Assembly (NCBI RefSeq): GCF_009697225.1
Contig: NZ_WIND01000001.1
Span: 186,001-250,000 of the forward strand
Origin: Halovulum marinum
Lineage (GTDB): Bacteria > Pseudomonadota > Alphaproteobacteria > Rhodobacterales > Rhodobacteraceae
Direction: 5' to 3'
Length of the DNA stretch: 64,000 bases
The notes beneath the pieces were generated by a model, which was not told where the DNA came from, ran no database searches, and saw only the letters and a program-made list of their open reading frames with translations. Of this stretch, positions 9,228-17,310 are shown in pieces. The first letter of the stretch is position 1, and each line of letters starts with the position of its first letter. The position numbers and the translations under genes were made by a program.

Positions 9228-10241
9228 ATGATGCCCGCGCCAGCACAGCCGCAGGACGACCGGCCCGCCCGCGCCCGCCGCGCGGCGCTGCTGGCCAGCC
9301 TGGTGTGGGCGGGCTGCGTGCTGGCCTACGCCGCCGGCTATCTCGGCACCGGCGCACCGGGCGGCGCGGCGCTGCTGCTGGCGCTGGCCGGGCTGGGCGC
9401 GGCGCTGATCCTGCCGGTGGCGGTGTTCTGGGCGCTGGCGCTGCTGTACGCCGGGCTGCTGGCGGCGCAGGCGGATAGCGGCGCGCCGGACCGCAGCGCC
9501 GCGCTGCAGCGCCGGATCGAGGCGCAGGACAAGCGCATCGAGGCGCTGGAGCGGCGGCTGAAGACCACCGACACCGCGCTGCGCCGGGCCGAGCAGACGC
9601 TGGCGGCGCGGCCGATCCCCGCGCCCGCGCCGACCGCCGCACCGGCTGCCGCGCCGCAGCCCGCCGCCGCACCGCCTGCGGCCGACGCGCCGCCGCCGGC
9701 GGCGGCCGCCGAGGCCGCGCAGCCCGACCTGCCGCTGCACGGCGGCGGCGACAACCATGCGACGCTGTCGCTGGACGATGCGGTGCGGGCGCTGAATTTC
9801 CCGCGCGATGCCAACGACCGCGAGGGCTTCGCGGTGCTGTCGCGCGCCATGGGCGAGCCCGAGCTGGCACGGCTGCTGCGTTCGTCCGAGGACACGCAGA
9901 CGCTGCTGGCGCAGAACGGGCTCTACATGGACGATCTGATGCCCGCCCCCGCCACCTCGGGCGACTGGCGGCAGTTCGCCAAGGGCGGCGCGGCGCGCGC
10001 GGCGCTGATGCCGCTGAACGGCATCACCGACAGCCAGGCGCTGGAGACGGTGCGCGGCCGGATGCGCGCCGACCCGATCTTCCGCGACACCGCGCTGCAC
10101 TTCCAGCGCAAGTTCGACCACATGCTGCACCGGATCGCGCCCGAGGCTTCGGACGCGACGCTGCTGAACCTGGTCGACACCCGCTCGGGCCGGGCCTATG
10201 TGCTGCTGGTGCAGGCCAGCTCGGCGCCGGACGCCGGCTAG
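9228..10241 (+). CDS. Membrane-anchored coiled-coil protein of unknown function
   Basis: 337-aa protein not assigned to a known family. It has two membrane helices (about residues 18-40 and 45-80), a coiled coil (RRIEAQDKRIEALERRLK, about 88-120), an Ala/Pro-rich linker (about 130-165), and a soluble C-terminal domain with LDDAVRALNFPRDANDREGF and HFQRKFDHMLHRI. The topology suggests an inner-membrane protein with a long periplasmic or cytoplasmic stalk. It follows greA by 19 nt and may be cotranscribed. The C-terminal part looks conserved-protein-like, but I give no function. Confidence 0.75.
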   Translation: MMPAPAQPQDDRPARARRAALLASLVWAGCVLAYAAGYLGTGAPGGAALLLALAGLGAALILPVAVFWALALLYAGLLAAQADSGAPDRSAALQRRIEAQDKRIEALERRLKTTDTALRRAEQTLAARPIPAPAPTAAPAAAPQPAAAPPAADAPPPAAAAEAAQPDLPLHGGGDNHATLSLDDAVRALNFPRDANDREGFAVLSRAMGEPELARLLRSSEDTQTLLAQNGLYMDDLMPAPATSGDWRQFAKGGAARAALMPLNGITDSQALETVRGRMRADPIFRDTALHFQRKFDHMLHRIAPEASDATLLNLVDTRSGRAYVLLVQASSAPDAG

Positions 10242-10245
10242 ACCT

Positions 10246-11442
10246 TCAAATGTCCAGCTCCGCGCCGCGCCAGCGGCTGCGCAGCCGCAGGATCAGCACC
10301 AGGCCCGCCGCCGACATCGCCACCGCGATGCCGTAGGTCAGCCCGCCCGCGCGCGGGTAGACCACCGCCGCCAGCCCCATGCCGACGGCGGTCATCACCC
10401 CGCCGCCCAGGCCGAGGTATGCGCCCTGCGCCGAGGCGCCGTAGCGCTCGGGCACCGCCGCCTGCACGAAGGCGATGGCGCCGAGGTGGCCGGCGACGAA
10501 GGTCAGCGAATGCATTGCCTGCAGCGGCCACAGCCAGGCGACGCCGGGATCGAACATCATCGCGCCCCAGCGCAGGATGCCGCCGATGCCCGACAGCGCC
10601 ATCATCCCGATCGGCCCGATCCGCCGCAGAAGGTAGGGGGCGGCCAGCAGCATCACCGCGATCTCGACCGCGACGGAGAACGCCCACAGCGCGCCGATGG
10701 TGCCGTCGGCGATGCCCAGCGCGCGCCAGTGCACCGAGCCGTAGACGTAATAGACCGCGTGGCTGGACAGGCTCAGCGCGATGCCGAGGGTGAACAGCAG
10801 GAAGACCGGATGCGTCAGCATCCGGCCGATCTGCGGCAGCGACGGGGGCTTGTGGCCGCGCAGCGTGCCGCCGCCCGGGTGCCGCCGGCCCAGCGCCGCC
10901 GTCAGCAGCAGGCCGGCGACGATCCACCACAGCACCGCGCCCGGCCCCAACGGCGCGATCAGCGCGCCCAGCGCCAGGTTCGCCACCAGGAACGCGACCG
11001 AGCCGATGGCCCGCACCGGGCCGTAGGCAAAGCCGCCGGCGCGCGCCGCGCCCGCGCCCAGGGCCTCGCCCAGCGGCAACACGCCCGCCAGCGCCGCGCC
11101 GGTGAGCAGCGTGGCGACCAGCAGCAGCGCCCGGTCGCCGATCGCCGCGTGCGCCGCGAACACCGCCGCCGCCGCCAGGCACAGCGCCACCATCACCAGC
11201 CGGCGCCGGTCCAGCCGGTCGGCGAGCACCGGAAAGCCCAGCCCGGCGACGACCCGGGTCGCGACGCCGAGGGTCATGAACAGGCCGACCTCGCCGGCGC
11301 TCAGCCCCCAGTCCGCCAGCCAGATCGGCCAGAACGGCAAATGCGCGCCCATCACCGCGAACATCGCCGCGTAGAAGGCGGCGGTGTGCACCTGCGCGGC
11401 CCGCCGCGCCGCACGCGGCGCGCCCGGCGCTGCGACGGTCAC
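10246..11442 (-). CDS. MFS transporter (HcaT/MFS_1-like)
   Basis: 398-aa, twelve-helix major facilitator transporter. VMGAHLPFWPIWLADWGLSA and GPVRAIGSVAFLVAN resemble the 3-phenylpropionate permease/nucleoside-symporter-like (MFS_1_like) group. The GTG start at 11442 overlaps the moeA stop by 4 nt (GTGTGA), making this the last gene of the fdhD-mobA-mobB-moeA operon. A substrate linked to molybdate or formate metabolism is suggested only by position. Confidence 0.85.
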   Translation of the reverse strand: MTVAAPGAPRAARRAAQVHTAAFYAAMFAVMGAHLPFWPIWLADWGLSAGEVGLFMTLGVATRVVAGLGFPVLADRLDRRRLVMVALCLAAAAVFAAHAAIGDRALLLVATLLTGAALAGVLPLGEALGAGAARAGGFAYGPVRAIGSVAFLVANLALGALIAPLGPGAVLWWIVAGLLLTAALGRRHPGGGTLRGHKPPSLPQIGRMLTHPVFLLFTLGIALSLSSHAVYYVYGSVHWRALGIADGTIGALWAFSVAVEIAVMLLAAPYLLRRIGPIGMMALSGIGGILRWGAMMFDPGVAWLWPLQAMHSLTFVAGHLGAIAFVQAAVPERYGASAQGAYLGLGGGVMTAVGMGLAAVVYPRAGGLTYGIAVAMSAAGLVLILRLRSRWRGAELDI

Positions 11443-12701
11443 ACGCCGAATCCGGCGAAGGGCAGGTACCGCACCGGCGTGCCGGGCGCGACGTCGAGCG
11501 CGGCGTCGGGCAATTCGACCAGCCCCTCGGCCCAGCTGAGCCCCGAGATCCGCCCCGAGCCTTCCGAGGCGAAGACCTCGGCCCGGCCCTGCGCGTCGAG
11601 GCGCGCACGCAGGTATTCCCGGCGGCCCGGCTTCTTGCGCTTGGAAAAGGCCGCCGGCACGGTCAGCGCCAGTGGTGCACGCCATCCCGCGCCGGCCAGC
11701 AGCAGCAGCGCCGGGCGGGCGAAGACCAGCGCGCAGACGAAGGCGGCGACCGGGTTGCCGGGCAGCCCGAACACCGGCACCCCGTCCCAGTTCGCCAGCG
11801 CCAGCGGCCGGCCCGGCTTCATCGCGATCCGCCAGGTCTCGAGCTTGCCCGAGGCGCGCAGCACCGCCGAGACGTGGTCCTCGTCGCCCGCCGACGCGCC
11901 GCCGGTGGCGATCACGGCGTCGGCCTGCGCCGCGCCGCGCTCCAGCCGCGCGCGCACCTGCCCGGCGTCGTCGGCGGCCGCGCCCAGGTCCACCGGCACC
12001 ATTCCCCAGCGGGCGAGCAGCGCCAGCAGCATCGGCCGGTTGGCGTCGAAGGTCTGGTGCGGCAGCGCCGCCGCGCCGGCCGGGCGCAACTCGTCGCCGG
12101 TGGACAGCACCGCGACCCGCAGCGGCGCGCGCACCGCCAGCGCGCCGTGTCCCAGCGCGGCGGCAAGGGCCAGATCCTGTGGCCGCAGCATGTGCCCCCC
12201 CGGCAGCGCCTGCGCGCCCGCGGCCACGTCCTCGCCGGCGCGGCGGCAGTTGGCGCCGCGCCTAAGCCCGGCGCGGAAGCGGATCGCGCCGCCCGCCGCG
12301 GTCACGTCCTCCTGCAGGATCACCGTATCCACGCCCTCGGGCAGCACCGCGCCGGTCAGCACCCGGACGGCGTGCCCCGGCGGCAGCGACCCCGCGAACG
12401 GCGCGCCCGCCGCCGCGCGCCCCTGGGCCAGCTGCAAGGTGACCTCTCCGGCGTCGGGCAGGTCGGCGTGGCGCAGGCCATAGCCGTCGACGGCGGTGTT
12501 GGCGCTGGGCGGGTTGGCGCGCGCGGCGACCAGCGGTTCCGCCAGCACGCGCCCCAGCGCGCGGTCCAGCGGCACCGTCTCGGCCCCCGTCACCGGCGCC
12601 AGCCCGTCGCGCAGCCGCGCCAGCGCGGTGTCGACCGGGGTCCAGTCGACGCCGGCCGGCAGCGCGAAGCAGTCGTTGCGCAGCTTCGGCGTTCCGCTCA
12701 T
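11439..12701 (-). CDS. moeA: Molybdopterin molybdenumtransferase MoeA
   Basis: 420-aa enzyme inserting molybdate into adenylylated molybdopterin. The N-terminal region has PPSANTAVDGYGLRHAD, and the MogA-like domain has LSTGDEL and ATGGASAGDEDHV (about residues 185-265). The C-terminal part contains MKPGRPLALANWDGVPVFGLPGNP. The start at ATG 12701 overlaps the mobB stop by 4 nt (ATGA). DNA upstream in frame belongs to mobB and is rejected as an extension. Confidence 0.95.
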   Translation of the reverse strand: MSGTPKLRNDCFALPAGVDWTPVDTALARLRDGLAPVTGAETVPLDRALGRVLAEPLVAARANPPSANTAVDGYGLRHADLPDAGEVTLQLAQGRAAAGAPFAGSLPPGHAVRVLTGAVLPEGVDTVILQEDVTAAGGAIRFRAGLRRGANCRRAGEDVAAGAQALPGGHMLRPQDLALAAALGHGALAVRAPLRVAVLSTGDELRPAGAAALPHQTFDANRPMLLALLARWGMVPVDLGAAADDAGQVRARLERGAAQADAVIATGGASAGDEDHVSAVLRASGKLETWRIAMKPGRPLALANWDGVPVFGLPGNPVAAFVCALVFARPALLLLAGAGWRAPLALTVPAAFSKRKKPGRREYLRARLDAQGRAEVFASEGSGRISGLSWAEGLVELPDAALDVAPGTPVRYLPFAGFGV

Positions 12702-13186
12702 TCCCCGGCATCCCGCAGGATGAAGGCGGCGATCGCCGCGACGTCGTCCGCGCCGAAAACCGGCAGCCCGGCCGGCGCGGCCGAGCCGTCGCCGGCCAGC
12801 GCCCGGATCGTCGGGTTCTGCTGCGCCAGCGGCGGCTCGGACGCGCCGCGCCAGACCTCGATCTTGCGGTGCGGGGCGGACTTGTAGCCCTCGACCAGCA
12901 CCAGGTCGGCCGGTTGCATCGCGGCAAGGATGCGGGGCAGGTCCCACGCCTCGCCGCGCAGCTCGTGCAGGAAGGCGAGCCGCGCGTCCGAGGCCAGCAC
13001 CACCTCGCCGGCGCCGGCCTGCCGGTGCCGGTGGGTGTCGGTGCCCGGCACCTCCAGATCGACGCCGTGGTGGGTGTGCTTGACCGTCGAGACCCGCAGG
13101 CCCCGAGCGCTGAAATGCGCCACCAGCCGCTCGACCAGCGTGGTCTTGCCCTGGTTCTTGCGTCCGGTGACCCCGTAAAGCCTCAC
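12698..13186 (-). CDS. mobB: Molybdopterin-guanine dinucleotide biosynthesis protein MobB
   Basis: 162-aa GTP-binding adaptor for MobA in bis-MGD cofactor synthesis. The P-loop GRKNQGKTT is near residues 8-16, the switch-like segment is VSTVKHTHHGVDLEVPGTDT, and VLVEGYK is the Walker B-type strand. The GTG start overlaps the mobA stop by 4 nt. Confidence 0.93.
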   Translation of the reverse strand: MRLYGVTGRKNQGKTTLVERLVAHFSARGLRVSTVKHTHHGVDLEVPGTDTHRHRQAGAGEVVLASDARLAFLHELRGEAWDLPRILAAMQPADLVLVEGYKSAPHRKIEVWRGASEPPLAQQNPTIRALAGDGSAAPAGLPVFGADDVAAIAAFILRDAGE

Positions 13187-13809
13187 GGCGCGGCCCCGAG
13201 GCGCTGGCGGGCGGCGTCCAGGTCCGCCGGCGTGTTGACGTTGAAGAACGGATCGCCCTCGGGGCCGTCGGCGGGGAACATCGCGCTGGCCGCGCCGTGC
13301 CGGTCGGTCCAGGCGACCACCTTGCGGGTGCCGCCGGCCAGCGCGGCGCGCAGATCGTCGCGCAGCGCGACCGGCCAGAGACCGAAGGTCGGGTGCCGGG
13401 CGATGCCGCGGTCCGGATCGGGCGTCGCCGCCAGCGCGATCGGCGTGCCCTCGGCGCGGGCGGCGGCGGTCAGCGCGGCCACCAGGTCGCGGGGAAAGAA
13501 CGGCGTGTCGCCGGCAACGGTGACGATCTGCGCCAGCCCGCGCGCCGCCGCCGCGTCCAGCCCCGCCAGCACCCCGGCCAGCGGGCCGGGGCGATCCGCG
13601 ACGCCGTCCGGCACCACGTCCAGACCGTATCCCGCGAACCGCGCCGGATCGCCGTTGGCGTTCAGCACCACCTCGGGCACCTGCGGTCGCAGCCGGTCCA
13701 GCACGACGCTCAGCAGCGTTCCCTGCCCCAGCGTCAGCAGGCACTTGTCGCCGCCGCCCATTCGCGTGGCCAGCCCGCCGGCCAGCACCACGCCCAGGAT
13801 CTCAGCCAT
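13183..13809 (-). CDS. mobA: Molybdenum cofactor guanylyltransferase MobA
   Basis: 208-aa nucleotidyltransferase that adds GMP to Mo-molybdopterin to form MGD. The N-terminal motif LAGGLATRMGGGDKCLL (residues 9-25) is the GTP-binding signature, and TVAGDTPFFP holds the metal-binding Asp. The start overlaps the end of fdhD by 8 nt. Together with moeA, mobB and fdhD it points to an MGD-dependent formate dehydrogenase elsewhere in the genome. Confidence 0.94.
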   Translation of the reverse strand: MAEILGVVLAGGLATRMGGGDKCLLTLGQGTLLSVVLDRLRPQVPEVVLNANGDPARFAGYGLDVVPDGVADRPGPLAGVLAGLDAAAARGLAQIVTVAGDTPFFPRDLVAALTAAARAEGTPIALAATPDPDRGIARHPTFGLWPVALRDDLRAALAGGTRKVVAWTDRHGAASAMFPADGPEGDPFFNVNTPADLDAARQRLGAAP

Positions 13810-14671
13810 CGGCGGCCCCCTTGCGGCGCGCGCCGCGCGGCTCCTCGGGGGCGCGGCCGGGGTCGGCGTCGCGCTGCAGCCGCGCCTCGCCCGCGAGACA
13901 CAGGAAACGCTGGCCGCGCATCCGGCCGATCAGCGTCAGGCCGATCTGACGGGCGATCTCCACCCCCCAGGCGGTGAAGCCCGAGCGGGACGCCAGCACC
14001 GGAATGCCCATCAGCGCGGTCTTGATCACCATCTCCGACGTCAGCCGCCCGGTGGTGTAAAGGATCTTGTCGCCGCCCGCCACGCCCTGCAGCCGCATCC
14101 AGCCGGCAATCTTGTCGACGGCGTTGTGACGGCCGACATCTTCCATGTAGACCAGCACCTCGGGCCCCTGGCACAGCACGGTGCCGTGGATCGCCCCCGC
14201 CGCCAGATAAAGGCTGGGCAGCGTGTTGATCCGGTGCGCCAGCGCATAGAGATCCGAGGTCCGGACCGGCGCATCCGGCAGGGTGAGGCCCTCCAGCCCC
14301 TCCATCATGTCGCCGAACACCGTGCCCACGGCGCAGCCCGAGGTGCGGGTCTTGCGCTGCAGCTTGTCCTCGTAGTCGGTGGCGCGGGCGGTGCGCACGA
14401 CCACGGCCGCGACCTCGTCGTCGAAGCTGACGCCGGTGATCTCGTCGGCGTCCAGCAACATGCCCTGGTTGCGCAGATAGCCCACCGCCAGGAACTCGGG
14501 ATGATCGCCGATGGTCATCGCGGTGACGATCTCCTGGCTGTTGAGATAGATCGTCAGCGGCCGTTCCTCGACAACGCGGATCTGCTGCCGCACGCCGTGC
14601 TGGTCGACGGCCTCGACCGGCCGTGTCAGGCGCGGATCGTCGGGGTCGGGCAGGATCGGTAGGTCGGGCAT
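13802..14671 (-). CDS. fdhD: Formate dehydrogenase sulfurtransferase FdhD
   Basis: 289-aa protein that transfers sulfur to the Mo cofactor of formate dehydrogenase. Typical segments are EERPLTIYLNSQEIVTAMTI, the active loop RTSGCAVGT and YMEDVGRHNAVDKIAGW. The loop has one Cys; the second Cys of the E. coli CxxC pair is a Gly here. ATG 14671 is chosen because AGGAGG precedes it and the upstream in-frame DNA overlaps the divergent azlC. It is the first gene of a five-gene overlapping operon. Confidence 0.95.
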   Translation of the reverse strand: MPDLPILPDPDDPRLTRPVEAVDQHGVRQQIRVVEERPLTIYLNSQEIVTAMTIGDHPEFLAVGYLRNQGMLLDADEITGVSFDDEVAAVVVRTARATDYEDKLQRKTRTSGCAVGTVFGDMMEGLEGLTLPDAPVRTSDLYALAHRINTLPSLYLAAGAIHGTVLCQGPEVLVYMEDVGRHNAVDKIAGWMRLQGVAGGDKILYTTGRLTSEMVIKTALMGIPVLASRSGFTAWGVEIARQIGLTLIGRMRGQRFLCLAGEARLQRDADPGRAPEEPRGARRKGAADG

Positions 14672-14776
14672 CGCAAGGGCCTCCTGTCGGGCGGCACGAA
14701 ACCACCACGACCGGAAATTGGCAAGATCACGGAAGATGGTTTTACAATCCGCATGCGGCATCGTAGGCGAGGCCGC

Positions 14777-15496
14777 ATGAACACCGCGCGCACGCATTTC
14801 CTGGCCGGCTTCCGGGGCGGCCTGCCGTTCCTTCTGGTCCTGATCCCGTTCTCGCTGCTGTTCGGCGTGCTGGCGGTCGAAACCGGCCTGGACCTGGGTC
14901 AGACCATGGCGATGTCGGCGCTGGTGATCGCGGGCGCGTCGCAGTTCACCGCGCTGCAGCTGATCGCCGACAACGCGCCGCTGCTGGTGGCGCTGGTCAC
15001 GGCGCTGGCGGTCAACCTGCGGATGGCGATGTACTCGGCCTCGCTGGCGGCGCACCTGGGCCACGCGCCGCTGTGGCAACGGGCGCTGGTGGCCTATACC
15101 CTTGTTGACCAGACCTACGGCGCCTCGATCACCTATTTCCAGGACCGGCCGGGGCTGGGCCTGCGCGACAAGCTGGCGTTCTATTCCGGCGCGGTGCTGG
15201 CGGTGTGCCCGGCCTGGTACGTGTTCACCTTCGTCGGCGCCGTTGCGGGCACGGCGATCCCCGAGGCGCTGGCGCTGGATTTCGCGGTGCCGGTCACCTT
15301 CCTGGCGCTGGTCGCGCCGCAGCTGAAAAGCCTGGCCCACGTGACGGCGGCACTGGTCTCAGTGGTGCTGGCGCTGGCGCTGGCGTGGATGCCCTTCGGC
15401 CTCGGCCTGCTGGTCGCGGCCGGCTGCGCGATGCTGGCCGGCGCGGCGGTCGAGACCTGGGGGCCGGGGCGCCCGCGGCAGGAGGCGCGGCCATGA
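14777..15496 (+). CDS. azlC: AzlC family branched-chain amino acid exporter subunit
   Basis: 239-aa inner-membrane protein with about seven helices. FRGGLPFLLVLIPFSLLFG and ALVIAGASQFTALQLIADN are the AzlC signature. With AzlD it forms a BrnFE-type exporter of branched-chain amino acids. The start at 14777 follows GCGAGG. The stop overlaps the azlD start by 4 nt. Divergent from fdhD. Confidence 0.93.
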   Translation: MNTARTHFLAGFRGGLPFLLVLIPFSLLFGVLAVETGLDLGQTMAMSALVIAGASQFTALQLIADNAPLLVALVTALAVNLRMAMYSASLAAHLGHAPLWQRALVAYTLVDQTYGASITYFQDRPGLGLRDKLAFYSGAVLAVCPAWYVFTFVGAVAGTAIPEALALDFAVPVTFLALVAPQLKSLAHVTAALVSVVLALALAWMPFGLGLLVAAGCAMLAGAAVETWGPGRPRQEARP

Positions 15497-15825
15497 GCGG
15501 CGGCTGGGGCGAGCTTCAGGTCTGGGCGCTGATCGCGGCTCTGGGGCTGGGTACCTACCTGATCCGGCTGTCGTTCCTGGGGCTGATCGGCGACCGCGAA
15601 CTGCCGCCGTTCGTGATGCGCTGCCTGCGCTATGTACCGGTCGCGGTGCTGCCGGGGCTGGTGGCGCCGCTGGCAGTGTGGCCGGCAGCGACCGGCGGCC
15701 AGCCCGATCCGGCGCGGCTGCTGGCGACCGGCGCGGCGCTGGCGATCGGCGCCGCGACCCGGTCGGTGCTGGGCGCCATCGTCGGCGGCATGGGCGTGCT
15801 CTATCTGGGCCTGTGGCTGCTCTAG
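15493..15825 (+). CDS. azlD: AzlD family branched-chain amino acid exporter small subunit
   Basis: 110-aa protein with about four helices ([38 protein letters not shown]). It is the small partner of AzlC. The ATGA overlap with azlC indicates coupling. The last 4 nt overlap the end of mscL on the other strand. Confidence 0.92.
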   Translation: MSGGWGELQVWALIAALGLGTYLIRLSFLGLIGDRELPPFVMRCLRYVPVAVLPGLVAPLAVWPAATGGQPDPARLLATGAALAIGAATRSVLGAIVGGMGVLYLGLWLL

Positions 15826-16262
15826 GCGGCGCGGCCGGCCAGCAGGTCGCGGATCTCGGCCAGCAGCTGCTCCTGCGACGGCCTGTCGGGCGCGGGCGCT
15901 TCTTCGGGGCTTTCCTGCGCCTCGCGCCACGCGGCCTCCTTGACCCGGTTCACCAGCTTGACCAGCATGAACACCACGAAGGCGATGATCAGGAAATTGA
16001 TCAGCGCGGTAAGGAACTTGCCGTAGTTGAAGGTCGCGGCGCCGGCCTCCTCGGCCGCGGCCAGGGTGGCGTAGTCGCCGCCGTCGAGGGTGACGAAGTA
16101 GTTGGTGAAATCCACCCCGCCCAGGATCAGGCCGATGATCGGCTGGATCAGGTCGTTGACCATCGAGGTGACGATCGCCGTGAAGGCGGCGCCGATGATG
16201 ATCCCCACCGCCATGTCCATGACGTTGCCGCGGGCGATGAAATCCTTGAATTCTTTCAGCAT
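15822..16262 (-). CDS. mscL: Large-conductance mechanosensitive channel MscL
   Basis: 146-aa homopentameric inner-membrane channel that opens under hypo-osmotic stress. The N-terminal [20 protein letters not shown] helix and pore helix ([20 protein letters not shown]) are canonical, the second helix is [18 protein letters not shown], and the tail is acidic. An insertion-like periplasmic loop ([20 protein letters not shown]) is usual in alphaproteobacteria. Confidence 0.97.
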   Translation of the reverse strand: MLKEFKDFIARGNVMDMAVGIIIGAAFTAIVTSMVNDLIQPIIGLILGGVDFTNYFVTLDGGDYATLAAAEEAGAATFNYGKFLTALINFLIIAFVVFMLVKLVNRVKEAAWREAQESPEEAPAPDRPSQEQLLAEIRDLLAGRAA

Positions 16263-16381
16263 GCCGTCTCGCTCCGATCAGATCTGCACCTGCGTGTGCC
16301 GATCGAGGCTAGTCAGCGGCGGTCACGGCGCGCAAGCGCCGCGCGGGGCTCGGGCGGAAATGGCCGCGCGCTGTTGCACGC

Positions 16382-16654
16382 CTAGTGCAGGGTGAGCAGT
16401 CCGTCGACCTTGCGCCACTCGCCCGGGCGCACCAGGTGCTGGTGCGAATAGCGCACCGAATGCAGCGGCCCGTCCAGCCGTTCGCGCCAGAACTCCAGAA
16501 AGGCGTTAAGCCGCGGAAATTCGGGCGCGGTATCGTATTCCTGCCAGGTGAAGGACTGCAGAAGGGTCTGGCAGTCCGGCATCCGGTAGAGGATCTCGGC
16601 CGTGGTCAGACCGTGACCCAGAAGCATCTTTTCGGTTTCGCTGGAGATCCGCAT
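16382..16654 (-). CDS. usg: Usg family protein
   Basis: 90-aa protein matching the Usg family (named from the Caulobacter trpFBA region): ILYRMPDCQTLLQSFTWQEY, FPRLNAFLEFWRERLDGPLH, SVRYSHQHLV. The function is unknown. Here it is a single gene between ytoQ and mscL, not near trp genes. The region upstream is unusually AT-rich. Confidence 0.88.
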   Translation of the reverse strand: MRISSETEKMLLGHGLTTAEILYRMPDCQTLLQSFTWQEYDTAPEFPRLNAFLEFWRERLDGPLHSVRYSHQHLVRPGEWRKVDGLLTLH

Positions 16655-16793
16655 GCAAGCCCCTGTCGTTGACCCGATGCGGAAATGGTGGGTGCGGACC
16701 CTGTCACGGGCAAGTCATTTTTTTGTTTTTTGTGTGCATTATCAGCATATTGTCAGCAGCACCCGGTGAGTGCTGCCAACATTTCTGCCGTGA
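16655..16793. promoter_or_regulatory. AT-rich spacer between ytoQ and usg with hairpin
   Basis: On the minus strand an inverted repeat (GCAGCAC/GTGCTGC, 7-nt loop, 16755-16775) lies after the ytoQ stop. It is followed by an AT-rich stretch containing GATAAT and A-runs, about 50-80 nt before usg. It probably combines the end of the ytoQ transcript with the usg promoter. There is no clean U-tract. Confidence 0.4.
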
Positions 16794-17252
16794 TCAGCCG
16801 CGCGGCAGCGCGCCGGTCAGAACGTAGCGCAGCAGCGACACCACCTGTGCGGGGGTCTCGGCGACGGCCTGGGCGGCGGCGTCGACCTCCTTCAGGGCGT
16901 GGGCATGCTCGGCGCCGTGCAGGACGATCAGCGACTTGCCCAGCGCGGCGGCGTAGCCGGCGTCGAACGCCGCGTTCCACTGCCGGTACTTGTCGCCGAA
17001 ACGGACCACGACCACGTCGGCATCCTCGATCCCCTTGCGGGTGCGGATGCTGTTCAGCAGCGCGCCCTTGTGGTCGTGCCAGAACTTGTCCTGCTCGTCG
17101 CCCAGGATGGCGACGCCGCAGTCGTCCGAGGCCGCGTGATCGGTCACCGGCTCCGAAAACCGCACGTCCAGCCCCGCGGCCTTGACGCCGGCGCGGATCT
17201 CGTCGCGCCAGTCGGTGTGGATCTCGCCGGACAGATAGACCTTAAGCTGCAT
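16794..17252 (-). CDS. ytoQ: YtoQ family protein
   Basis: 152-aa protein (MQLKVYLSGEIHTDWRDEI...) of the YtoQ family, related in fold to nucleoside 2-deoxyribosyltransferases. Conserved segments are FWHDHKGALLNSIRTRKGIEDADVVVVRFGDKYRQWNAAFD, in which a Rossmann-like half and an Asn-rich loop can be seen. No reaction is established for the family that I can name. It lies 58 nt downstream of pheT and may be cotranscribed. Confidence 0.87.
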   Translation of the reverse strand: MQLKVYLSGEIHTDWRDEIRAGVKAAGLDVRFSEPVTDHAASDDCGVAILGDEQDKFWHDHKGALLNSIRTRKGIEDADVVVVRFGDKYRQWNAAFDAGYAAALGKSLIVLHGAEHAHALKEVDAAAQAVAETPAQVVSLLRYVLTGALPRG

Positions 17253-17310
17253 GACCTCTCCCTTCGTTCGTCTTCCGCCCCGCGCCCCGGCCGGCGCGCG
17301 GGGGCCGTCC

